64,000 nucleotides of DNA, taken from Ciona intestinalis. Taxonomy: Eukaryota; Chordata; Ascidiacea; Phlebobranchia; Cionidae. Every line of letters begins with the position of its first letter. Position 1 is the first letter of the stretch. The position numbers and the translations under genes are program-made. The stretch lies in the NCBI RefSeq assembly GCF_000224145.3, contig NC_020173.2:2698496-2762495 (forward strand), written 5' to 3'. This document shows positions 50,488-61,261 of this stretch, one piece after another. The notes beneath the pieces were generated by a model. That model searched no databases. It saw nothing but the letters and a program-made list of their open reading frames with translations, and had not been told where the DNA came from.

Positions 50488-51040
50488 CAATTTTGGCAAT
50501 AAAATTAAATACTGTATTAAACACATTAAACACTTAGTCTTGTTATTGGGAGATTTGACTATGATAATTTTTATCGTAGTTGTTGTGTGCAACAAAACAT
50601 TGCCGGGTGTATAATATTTCTTATGAATTATGAATATATTTCCGCTGTTACTACAAGACGTTTTTTGCTACCCAAACTTTTATTGACACAAAAGTCTAGA
50701 CTTTTACAGATATTTGATAAAAGGGTGTCACTTTCCCGATATTATAAAAGGACTCTCCGCATAGCAAAAAACAAGTATACATCCACCATTTTTATTTATG
50801 CTACTATTTAAAAATGAATTCATGCAGAACAATCATTGTACACTTCAACTTCATTGTTTTATATACAAATTCACTCCATTTTCTGTCAAAAACTTACCAA
50901 CTTACAAGTTAATAAACTGTTATAATGTGTCTCTTTTAAGGTTTTGTTAAACCACAAAACTGTAGACTTTGAAATTGCCAACGTCATGTGCATAAGATAA
51001 AGAAATAAATATGGCATAAGTCTTAACAAAGTCCTCTGAT
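50488..51040 (+). other. Spacer between Hakai and ATG4
   Basis: Same-strand genes are about 550 bp apart. Besides the AATAAA at 50498-50503 I see no feature. A 74-codon ORF at 50587-50811 is not supported. Confidence 0.6.
50498..50503 (+). promoter_or_regulatory. Polyadenylation signal of Hakai gene
   Basis: AATAAA lies 11 bases after the TGA stop, implying a 3' UTR of only about 30-40 nt if used. Confidence 0.6.
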
Positions 51041-54000
51041 ATGGCATTTAAATCCAGCTTTGATGAGCTGATCAAGGATATAAAGTCAATCTCATTTAGT
51101 AATAACCCTTCAAATGGAGAGACTGCTCAACCAGCGAGCAGTAAACCAGATAACGGAGTAAATATGAAATCGAAATTCTTGGAAACATGGAATAACTTCA
51201 GATATGGTAAGCTTTCACAGCATTAACACTTTAGACTTAATATTTTTGGTATAACAATATAATATTATACCATGCCAGCACAATGATTTGTTTATGTTAA
51301 TATATTATAATTGACAATTGTTCTATAAACCGATTCAGGTTTCACTAATTTTAATGCATTTACATTATAGCAGTACGGGGAAATAATGACATTTTGACCT
51401 ATTGTATTATTAGAAGCCCACTATTATTCATTGGCAAACTATGATCAAGTGGTTTTCAATGGCAATATATATTTATAACGGCAACAGGTTGTCTATATAG
51501 TAGCTTATTAATTTATTAAAGTCAAAAGTAAAACTAAGTGTGCAAACACAAAGTACACGTTATGTTTTAAAGGAGTAAAGTAACTGTTTATTTTGTGTTC
51601 AGACTGATTAGAATGATTGCGGCCACACACTTTGTTATTACATTTAATCTTTCAACCTTCTAATTTCCACATAATAACAGATATGAGATCTGACCCAAGC
51701 TTTAAGAAAGACTCTCCACTATGGTTACTTGGTAAATGTTATCATCTCAAAAAGCCAAGCCTGTCATCAGATACATCAGAAAATGCAGGTGAACCAACAC
51801 AGAATAATTTAACAGTAATTCTCATGTGATAGGATGTCTGGGTATTATACCAAATGTCCAAATCTGTTGTCTTTATGACGTAGCATGTTCATATCAAATG
51901 TAAAGCATCTCAATTCTCCGATTTAACACTTACAGTGTCTAGTCCAGTGTCTATATCTTATTTTAGTACAGCTTATATCACATTACACATTTAATCTGTC
52001 TATCTAAAGTTCATTTTTTTGCATTATACTGTCATAGATTACATTTTTTTCTTATTTGCTTCTAAAAATGTGGTCTGCTTCTGGTTTTTAAAGAAACATG
52101 CCACAAGGCACAAATGGTGGTAGCTTTGATCCTTGAACCCCATATCTTCTGGTTTAGTTATGTTTTCCATTGTGCAAAGGCCTTTTATGTAACTCCAAAA
52201 CTATCTGGTTACAGAAGGCAGCCAACAAAGCACAAGTGAAAGTTATAATATGCTTCCTAAACACCTCAAGTTGTTTCTGGTTGATTTTCATTCAAAACTC
52301 TGGTTCACGTATAGAAAAGGCTTTCCCACTTTGAATGGTAAGCTGATTATACTAAATATCAGGATTACCAACAAATCAGTTTAATTTGGAGTTCCGATTT
52401 TAATACTGCTTATTGTATTTAAAACATATTTTCTTCTATATTATGTACAACATATGATCTGAGATGTAAATTTACTTTATCTGTGGACTGACTGTGGTGA
52501 TGAGCCAAAATCTGCCCTAAATCCCGGAACCCATTAAGTTGCTTGCCATAGGACCTTGCCCATATAAAATAAAATTGCAATAAATTCCATAGATACAAAT
52601 TTAACATCGGATACAGGATGGGGTTGTATGCTACGTACTGCACAGATGATGATAGCTCAAAGTTTTATAGTCCATTTGTTGGGTGAGTAGCTTTGAATTT
52701 ATTTTTTCCTTTAAATGGAACTCCTTAACTGTACTAGAGCCAAACAGACTAGGCCCCTTTGGAGCTGAATTTCCATATTTTTGATATAGTCCCATTTTAA
52801 GTATGTTTACATTGTAAAATAAACACAGTGGACCACACATTGATTTATTCCATAGGCAGAAACTGGCGTTGGACACCCTCGAGACTAAGCATGGAGCAGT
52901 CTGACATCCATAGAAACATTATAACATGGTTCCTTGATGAACAAAATATCAGATGTCCGTTTAGTTTGCATCAGCTTACTGAAATAGGTATGCTTTTAGT
53001 CTATATATGAATAAGATTTATTCAAATGAGATTTTTATAAAGCTTTTACACTTCTTAGTGTTTAAATCAGTTGTTCTTAGAATGTATTGCTTTGCACCTT
53101 GATGTGTTTTACTATTTTCCAAAGGTTATCCAAGGATAAATACTAAATAGGTATACTGGTTTGTTACTTGATTGCTGTTTTGTTACATAGCAAAAATGCA
53201 CCTTTACACCTGTTTTTAATCAAGCTGAGGACTTGTGTTTACCCAAAACTATTTGTGGAAAACCAAGCATATCCTTACAACAACATAGTTTATCCTTGTA
53301 ATGTGGTGTATTGTCTAAATGTATAGTCAATTGTATATGATTGATGTGATGTAGGCCAGAGTTTGCATCACATATTATGTATTACTTCAATCCTTACAAA
53401 CAACAGGTTTAAGTTATCGTTGCAAGCCTGGCAACTGGTATGGCCCAAACACTGCAGCTTACATCATGCAAGATGCTTTAGAGTGCGCCAAGGGAAAGAC
53501 AGAACTTCTAAACAACATTATGGTTTACATTGCTCAAGATAGTACAGGTTGGTTGTGTAATGGGTGGCTTTATATAAATACTGCATGGGATATCCATTAA
53601 GTTTGGCTGTTCATAAGGATTGACAGACAAGTAATTAGTTGAACACAGATGAATATTTATTCATAGGACTGTAATAAAGAAGTGGGACAAATCAAAGTTT
53701 ACATGGGTGTTCTTTTGCACACAGTATATTGGTTTTATAAACTTTACATGCGCAGATACGCTTACTAGTTACCAAGTTTCAATCCCCAATAGACCTTACT
53801 TCAAATGTTACACAAAGTTTTCCAAACCAAAGTTCTGTAACTAAAAATCACCAAAGATAAAAGATACTGTGTGTGCTGTTACATAACTATTTAAACTGTT
53901 GTAACTGTCCTTTCAAAATACTGGTTACTATAAAACTTTTTATATGTTTTACTATTCTGTTAACCATGTGGGCTTTGGATGGGTTTAAGGGTGAATTTTA

Positions 54001-55444
54001 GATATATTTTAATAATTATTACTCAGTTTATATTGATGATGTCATCGAGATGTGTGAATGGAAAAACACAGCCAGTGATGCCGATCTAAAAACCTCAACC
54101 ACCTCAAGCAATAGATCAGTTATTGTGTTGATCCCTGTCCGTCTTGGAGAAGCAACACTGAACCCAATATACATCCCATGCATTCAATCCATGCTGACGT
54201 TGGATCAGAGTGTTGGAATAATGGGCGGGAAACCAAAACATTCACTTTACTTTATCGGATTTCAAGGTACCAATTCCATAGCTGTATTTAACTCTCGGAA
54301 TTTACTGTTTACCCAACTTATAGCAAAGTACTATGATATGAATACAAGGTTTAACATTACTTGGTTATGCTTAGTGTGTATTTGACTATTTGGTGTTTTG
54401 GAAACGCTGTAATGACAACTCACTTCCTATATTTCTTTAGCAATATGATGGTGCAGACTGTACAGTGCCAAACATGGACTTAAAACACTAGCACCACCAT
54501 TTCGTATAACAATAACATGGTTAAGATAACAGACCACTTCTGAATCACACTACAATCCCTCCTTTGTTAGATGAATATCTCTTCTACCTGGACCCACATT
54601 ACTGCCAACAAGCTGACCACCCAGCTGCTTTCAAGAATGATCTGCTGCAAAATTATCATTGTAATTCACCCAGAAAGGTAACAACAACAACAACTATATT
54701 TACAAGTCTCTTTAGGTGTACTGGCTGATTCTGTATGTAAGGGATAATAATACTTTCAGCAATTTTTAACTCCTATTGAAGTGACTGCTGCAGGATAGTA
54801 AAGACAATTACTTCTGGCTTAAATAAACCTGTAATACATAGTGGGCTAGCTACACCTAGGATTTTCTACACTGTGTTAATCAGTTAATGTTACAACCAAC
54901 AAGGGAAAACTTATTTCACTGCATTTATAAACCTTTCTAAATCTTTAATAGAGTTTTTGAGCTTTTATCATCAAAGTTAACGTCTCTTTTCTTGCAGACA
55001 AATATCTCCAAGATGGACCCAAGCTGCTGTCTAGGTTTTTACTGCCGCGATTACAAAGACTTTCAATCATTTGTTTGTGAAGCAAATAAGTTTTTATCGC
55101 CTCCAAAACAGAAGATGAGTTATCCACTGTGTTTAATAATGAAGGGCAGTGCATTAGATCATAGAATAAGAAGAAAATCTGAAGCTGACTCCTTTACAGT
55201 TATTCCTACAAGCAGTGACGGTTTTACTGAAATAGAGTTTAATGAAAAAACTTTTGACACTGAAGATAAAACGGACGGAGTGATAGCAGTCAGTGATGAT
55301 GAAAGCAAAGCCTCAAGTTCAACTGATAAGTTCAGTTTTTCTCTTGCGTCCACCAAGTCACTATTAACGAACATTTATAAATCAAAATCCCCAAAACCAG
55401 ATCGTAAATTCCGCTCCATGGAAGAGGAGTTTGAATTATTATAG
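51041..55444 (+). CDS. ATG4D: ATG4 cysteine protease, C/D type
   Basis: Nine exons: 51041-51206, 51681-51788, 52215-52337, 52593-52682, 52856-52987, 53407-53547, 54027-54266, 54571-54677, 54998-55444 (1554 nt, 517 residues). The peptidase C54 fold is clear: [25 protein letters not shown] with catalytic Cys144, [26 protein letters not shown], and YLDPHYCQ with Asp341 and His343. LTSD and LNPIYIPC resemble ATG4D more than ATG4C, so it probably represents the C/D ancestor. The enzyme cuts the C-terminus of ATG8/LC3/GABARAP precursors and removes them from lipid, in cytosol and at autophagosome membranes. The protein ends EEEFELL, a likely LC3-interacting motif. The tail (about 420-510) is acidic and Ser-rich. 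The residue before GWGC is Thr where vertebrates have Cys; it is not catalytic. Confidence 0.96.
52488..52572 (-). repeat. Dispersed repeat family 2, copy in ATG4 intron
   Basis: The minus strand reads GGGCAAGGTCCTATGGC, then GGGATTTAGGGCAGATTTTG and GCTCATCACC. It lies just upstream of the catalytic-Cys exon (52593-52682). Confidence 0.55.
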
Positions 55445-56067
55445 AAGTTTTCCTACATTTTAGCTTTTAATTTATTTTCAAAGTTTTTCATAAAATAAAT
55501 ATTTATTTCCGTTAAATTTGTTGGGTAGGTTGAATTTAACCTGCACTGTGAAGCAAAGAATTCTGACACAGTTGTTGTACAATGTAGATCAAGTGTTGCT
55601 GTTTTTGTTGCATAAATACATCTGCCGTCTGGGGTGCAATATTAACCTGTGTAGTGTATACTCTACACCTACAGGGAACCTATATGGTCATGCCAAGCAC
55701 ATTTTGCCAGAGTTTATCAGCCCACTTTTTGAACAATGTCAATCTGATAAATGATTTTTTTAAACCGACGTTACCACTGTTTGCTGTTAGCAACCTAAAT
55801 GTTAACTTCACAGAAATATAACTTTATGTTCTAATTTTGTAATGCAGTTGTTTTAAAATGAAGCATCAGTTAAAAGCAGATGTAACGAATAAGTCATATA
55901 CAGAATGAGCACCTGTTATGTTGCAAACATAGTAAGGTCGATTCGAATTTATAATATTCCAGCAGCTTTGATATGCTGCTTGATTTCAGTGAATTTTCTG
56001 TGTGAAGTTGCAGATTTATACAGATTTGAACAGTTCAGCATAATTGTTTATAGCGGCAGCTTGGTAT
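55445..56067. other. Convergent 3' region between ATG4 and the RBMX-like gene
   Basis: Besides the ATG4 polyadenylation signal I see no feature. A plus-strand ORF starting at 55905 overlaps the RBMX-like 3' exon antisense and is treated as a shadow. Confidence 0.6.
55494..55499 (+). promoter_or_regulatory. Polyadenylation signal of ATG4 gene
   Basis: AATAAA lies 50 bases past the TAG stop, followed by T-rich sequence. Confidence 0.7.
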
Positions 56068-57750
56068 CTAAAATCTGCGGCTCCTTGTGGGTGGACTGTT
56101 TCTATGTGCAGATCTTTTGGATACTCTGTCATGCCCATCTAGTTGTCTTGCACTTGGAGAAGCAGCATACCTATCTGTTGTCCCATATTGAACGTCTGCT
56201 TCTTGGTAACGGGTACCTTCAATTTTAACTAGGTCATATTTATATCAGCATACCATACTTACTTGTTATTTTCATTAGCATACAACAGAATGTTAGCAAT
56301 TATGAGTTTAGGCAACACAATTTAAGATACTGGTAATCTTACGAAGAGTAAACTATTAAACAAATGCTTTTCCAAGTCTCTTTACCTTTTGACTCTCCTT
56401 ACTTACCATATTCAAACAATGTTATAAACAAAATTATGCTTGGCAGCTTTTTAACTGCTGCAGAACTACAAAGAATCAAGTTACATTACCTGTTGGGATT
56501 CCACGATCTATAGTCACAGTATTTCTGCTTGACTGAAAATCTCTTGAATCTCTGACCTCCCTTATATCTCCCCCATCCCTTCCACTTCTGGATAACCCAA
56601 CATCTGATCTTTTGGTTGAGTAACTTCGCTTCTGCACTGGTGGACTGAGCTGCCGACGAGAGTTTGAATACGAACTCCTGTCTGGTGCAGCGCTCTTTAT
56701 ATCTGTGTATGTAGATGCAGTGTATTGATTCGGGGAAGGATCTCGTGGCCTACGTCGAGTTGGTGAGCTGTAATCTCTGTATGAAGTCTCTGTATACCCC
56801 CGAGCTGGCCTTGAATCTTTAACAATTTCCCTTCTTGAATCTCTTGACTCTCTTGTTCTTGTTGGTGGTGAATATCCCCGCTCTGGGCGCTTTGAAACTG
56901 GTGATGTATACTCCCTTCTATATTGGACACTATCCGATGCGATTCTTCTGCTCTTCTGAGCAACTGGACTCTCATCCCTGTAAGAAGCTCCAGCATATCT
57001 TGCCACTGGACTCCTTGATCTTGCAACTTCTGTTCTGCTATTGTTTCCACTGTATCTATCCTCATAACCACGCGACCCATAAGTTTCATCCCTATGACTC
57101 TCATACCTTGGTGCAGGGTTATAATCCCTCTTTTGTTCATCATACCCACCCCCCATTGGGCGGGATCCATTGTAATTGTTTCCAGACCTCGAATCCGAAT
57201 AACTTCTTGATTCCCCAAAGCTCTTTGAGTCACCATAGCTTCGCGAATCTCCAAATCCTCGTTGTGACCCTCTATATCCCCTCCTTGAGTTTTGAAACCC
57301 TCCTCTTGGATCATCATATTGACTCCTCCTGTCTGAAACATATGAGTCTCTTGCTTCATGGCGGTCATCATCATACGAACTTCTCCTCTCAGCTCTTCCT
57401 CTGAAATCTCCTCCATCATACCTTCGCTCCCCGCCTCTTCCTCCACGAAATCCTCCTCTTTTAGATCTCGGCCGATCCGCCATTGCTGCTTGTCTCTCTG
57501 CCTTTCTAACAGTAACACATCGGCCCATTATCTCCACCCCATGCATTCTTCGAATAGCTTCGTCAGCAGAATCCTGACTTTCAAACGACATGAATGCAAA
57601 TCCACGAGAAACATTTGTCTCTCTATCTCTCAGAACCATAACCTGAGAAATGTCCCCGAACATCCCAAATGCCTTTTCAAGATCTTGTTCACTACAATCA
57701 AGATCTAACCCCCCAATAAAGATCCGAGCATCAAGACTTTCATAACTCAT
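56068..57750 (-). CDS. RBMX: RBMX/hnRNP G-like RNA-binding protein
   Basis: Exon 1 runs 57750-56490 and exon 2 runs 56228-56068; together 1422 nt, 473 residues. ATG 57750 sits in a perfect GCCACCATG context. A single RRM (about 8-85) has RNP2 IFIGGL and RNP1 RGFAFMSF, followed by a GGFRGGRGGERR RGG stretch. About 330 residues rich in Arg, Ser, Asp and Tyr follow (repeated SRSY, RDYSSP and SPxxKRP types). Exon 2 continues the same composition and ends SPPTRSRRF. Order and composition match RBMX/hnRNP G, a nuclear regulator of alternative splicing. The exon 1 reading frame also continues four codons past the donor to a stop, so unspliced mRNA would end in GNVT. Two in-frame acceptors 12 nt apart are possible for exon 2 (56228 or 56216). 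CIRBP-like or SR-type assignment is the alternative; those proteins are usually shorter. Confidence 0.9.
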
Positions 57751-59599
57751 GGTGGCAACAGCTTTCAAACTCTATCACTGGAAGTTCAAGCTTCAATAAA
57801 CGAATGTCACTTAGTTATCTGTACAGGAAAACTTTGGAAGTTATAACACAGTTACATTATCTGCTTTGTGTCAGCCTACTTTGCATTGTATTTTTATATT
57901 TATAAAATTTATAGTGGACGAATTTAAAAAACTTATTTAGTGACCACTTGGTTGGAACAACTTCTTTTAAGTGTTAAGTGTCATGCCCAAGAACATATTT
58001 GCTAACAATGATAGCAGCATCTAGCTTCGGTTTTCGAACCCTGTATTATTTGGTAAGAAACACCTAACTGCTGTGTTGGTGACGGCTGTTAAGGAGTCTG
58101 CAATATGAGGCAATTTGCCATTGATACCGTTGAAACTTTGAAATTCCGAAGCACTGTTGTATTACAATTCCATATATACATGGATGTTAACATGTACAGC
58201 TGCTAGTAATGTTGAAACAAGCAAAGTATGGATCCGTTCTTATATCTAACAAATCTGCTCAGCTTGTGCTGGTAGTGGCGGAAGACACTACATCCAAGTG
58301 AACTTTACATAATTACTGAATAGCATCTCAATTTCTACATATCATTATATACAATATATGGCAAACTAAATGATTTAGAAACTTAGCTTTAAAATGGCAG
58401 AAATCGTATCGTGTTTTTACAGTGCTAATGTTCTCCAGTTATATTTACAGGTACAATACAAAACTGGAACCAGACGCCGCTTCACGACCACTTGAAACTG
58501 TACAACGTTGACATTACGTTCTGCGAAGTTTTATTCATTCTCGTATTTTTTTGCTGAACACCGGATGCTAGGTGGCGACGTTGGGTGGCGCGAATGCAAA
58601 TATATTAAAGTTAGTTGCATTTTAGGGGTTTAAGTTTACCAACTGTTGTGTAAAAACAACATATTACGGCGGTTTTCGCGGTTACATATTACAATTTTGT
58701 TGTTTTCACACCTGTAAGCCAAAGAACAATCAGCTTAAAAAATCTAAATTTACTTTTTATTGGTTAAATGTTACTAGCAATTTAAACAATATTATGTATT
58801 TTAAAGACTACATATTTTGTTGTCCAACATGTTACATCATAGTATACTTTAACCAAAGAGCTCTTTGCTTTAACCATGATTAGAAAAGTACTATGGTTGT
58901 ATAGTTTCTAGACAAAATCGCTAGCAGAAAAGTGTTTCTTCTATTTGCTTATCGCCACCGTGTGATAGACAGCACACACATGTCCATTCCAGACGGAAAT
59001 CTGTATGTCCACTGTCCAGTTGTAAAGATTACCAAGCAGTGAAGCTCGTAACGTTATTTGGTAATTACCAAGATTTTGTTAGGCTACTGTATTATACAAA
59101 ACAGGAACCAACTTTATGCTATACTATGCATTTTATGCCTTGTGGTAATACATTATTTTGATATGTAAGTATGCTTAAACAACATCTTAATAAGCCTAGC
59201 TTTAGCTATAGGGATTTAGTGGTTTAGTTCTCAGTTATCCCATTGCTAATTAAAAGTAGCTTGAGTGGTTCTGAATATATGCTATATGTGTGCACAATGT
59301 TTTTGCTACAGGCTGCCTAGTTACGTTGTGCCACACAATGGTTACTAGTTTGATTAGCAAGAGATGATAAAAAGGAATTGAATATTTTATGTGAAATCAT
59401 AATAACCTTCCAACGAGAGAAGTTTATGTATCCCGCAATCTTTAAACATGTTACTGTACAAGTTTAAACAACATTTAATAAATTCAATGTTGTTTTTAGC
59501 AAGAAATTAGAAAAGCTTCATCAAGTTTATATATGCTTGACAATAGTTTACTGGTTAATAGTTTTATTTTCATTGTGCAATATCTCAAACTCTTCTATT

Positions 59600-59670
59600 G
59601 TTTTTGGGTGATGTCCTTGTCAAGGACCTGGGATTTAGGCCAGATTTGTCCCATTACACCAATTGTACAA
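59600..59670 (+). repeat. Dispersed repeat family 2, copy upstream of POLR2F
   Basis: It reads TTTTTGGGTGATGTCC, then GGACCTGGGATTTAGGCC and AGATTTGTCCCATTACACC. It is one of the best-preserved copies. Confidence 0.65.
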
Positions 59671-59750
59671 TATAATTTTGAACAGGTTCTAAGTACTACA
59701 GTTTGCTCGAATAGCTCTGTTTTTAACTTTTTATTATTACATGTATTTAA

Positions 59751-59760
59751 TTTTGTACAG
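59751..59760 (+). promoter_or_regulatory. Acceptor-like site in the POLR2F 5' UTR
   Basis: TTTTGTACAG follows a T-rich stretch and ends 42 nt before the start codon. A single-exon coding region with a nearby acceptor is what a spliced-leader trans-spliced tunicate mRNA looks like. A conventional 5' UTR intron is equally possible from sequence alone. Confidence 0.4.
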
Positions 59761-59802
59761 GTGTAAACATTCATTCAGTAGAAATTTGTAAAAGTTTTGA
59801 CC

Positions 59803-60189
59803 ATGTCTGACCATGAGGATGATTTTGATGGCTTTGGTGACGATGGAGGAGACATGGATGATGTTGGAGATGCAAATGAGCTTGATGCTGTTGAGGATGA
59901 GGGGCAGGGTGTTGAGATTTTAGATGCAACCGAAGGTCGTCAAATAGAGCCAACTAAGAGGATCACTACGCCTTATTTAACGAAGTACGAACGTGCTCGA
60001 GTTCTTGGAACGAGAGCGTTACAACTTTCAATGAATGCTCCGGTAATGGTTGAACTCGAAGGGGAAACTGACCCACTTCAAATTGCGATGAAGGAATTAA
60101 AAGCAAAGAAAATTCCGATTATAATAAGACGGTATATGCCTGATGGCAGTTATGAAGACTGGGCTATTGATGAATTAATTATCGAGTAA
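59803..60189 (+). CDS. POLR2F: DNA-directed RNA polymerases I, II and III subunit RPABC2 (RPB6)
   Basis: A single exon encodes 128 residues; the human protein has 127. The N-terminus is acidic ([17 protein letters not shown]). The conserved C-terminal half contains [36 protein letters not shown] and [16 protein letters not shown], then [20 protein letters not shown]6 is shared by all three nuclear RNA polymerases and stabilises the clamp-side assembly. The human gene has several introns while this copy has none in the coding region. There is no frameshift or poly(A) scar, so it appears functional. Confidence 0.98.
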   Translation: MSDHEDDFDGFGDDGGDMDDVGDANELDAVEDEGQGVEILDATEGRQIEPTKRITTPYLTKYERARVLGTRALQLSMNAPVMVELEGETDPLQIAMKELKAKKIPIIIRRYMPDGSYEDWAIDELIIE

Positions 60190-61117
60190 AACAATTTTCA
60201 TATCTTGTGATTTTGTTGTTCGAAATTCAAGAGTTAAGAAGGTAGTGCATTCATAAAGACTAACATAATCTTATTTATATTCTGTTGTTTCATGAATTAT
60301 TCATGGATAGAAAAAATTTCCAGTCAAATTATTATTGAATTATTTAGCTAGCTGGTTTCCTGTTGGAACAAATACTAAATTTAAAATCGAATTTTGTGTG
60401 CCATATTGCTGCTACAAGTTATTAACTTCTAATTTGTTCTATAAATTCTTTTCCTTTTCAGTGTATTTTAATTCACACCTAACAATGTTAATTTGCATTA
60501 AATTCAAATAGTGTAAGGAAACTATTGGTTTTTATTATTCAGATTTATACATTTTTTGGAAATATAAATTTTAAAATCAACAAAACATATAACATTTTTA
60601 AATTATTTCCAATGTACCACTTTTTATAATTTACATCCAAACAAATAAATTGTCCAAATTTTCCGTTTTCGAAATTTTATTTCCTGCCATTAACATGTCC
60701 CATTTCTAGCCCGGCATCTGTGATTTATTGTTTTGATTTTATAGTTGTTCAAACTTGTTGTAACATTGATTACCAGATGAGTGGTTCCTGGTAAACAAAC
60801 TCAATTCCTGAACCTTGTAGGTATGTTGGTACTGCGAGAAAAAGGGAGTGTGATGCCTCAATCGGTTTAAAATAGCTGGGACCGGTTCAGTTGCTTTTGC
60901 GGATGGTTGTCAATCGTTGAAGTCTTGTTAAAAATTAAGATAAATGTGGAACAACATTATGGATGTACTTTAAAAATAAACTGAACTTGTATTTGTGTGA
61001 TAAAGTGGCTTTATTTGAAATTGAAACTGTCGCATTTTTTAGGATTGTTTGTAACTTTTTACATTTCCTTTCTAGGGTTAGGTTATTTAGTTTTAGGTGC
61101 TTGTTAGGCACGAGATC
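60190..61117. other. Spacer between POLR2F and the His-rich gene
   Basis: AT-rich 0.9 kb with no clear AATAAA near the POLR2F stop (the nearest is at about 60645). An acceptor-like TTTAGTTTTAG ends at 61096, 21 nt before the next start codon. Weak overlapping ORFs on both strands at 60935-61265 are not supported beyond the exon described next. Confidence 0.5.
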
Positions 61118-61261
61118 ATGTCGGAGAAAAAGCATCATAAAGATCATAAACATGATCATCATGGTGGGGATAACAACAGGTATGTCCTGGAAGCTCAAAA
61201 ATCGTCCCAAGCAAGCTCCAATAAGAAAGGTTTGCAACCTGAGATTGCAAACAGGGTACGG
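61118..61261 (+). CDS. First coding exon of an unidentified His/Lys-rich protein (partial)
   Basis: ATG 61118 opens 48 codons that end in frame at a GTGAGT donor (61262-61267). The protein begins MSEKKHHKDHKHDHHGGDNN, strongly His/Lys/Asp-rich, then becomes QASSNKKGLQPEIANRVR. The start lies 21 nt after an acceptor-like TTTTAG. I do not recognise the family. The next exon (phase 0) was not found convincingly before the window end, so the gene probably continues right of position 64000 or through an exon I missed. A metal-binding His tract is possible but is inference. Confidence 0.55.

Larger units (their letters stand above)
57751..59802. other. Divergent region between the RBMX-like gene and POLR2F
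   Basis: This 2 kb spacer holds both promoters. A family 2 repeat lies at 59603-59665. An acceptor-like TTTTGTACAG ends at 59760, 42 nt before the POLR2F start, so the POLR2F 5' UTR is probably spliced or trans-spliced. No coding signal was seen. Confidence 0.6.

Noticed and set aside
56697..57518. 273-codon minus-strand ORF and two plus-strand ORFs over the RBMX-like gene
   Set aside because: They are frame shadows of the repetitive Arg/Ser-rich coding sequence; only the RRM-bearing frame has a recognisable domain.
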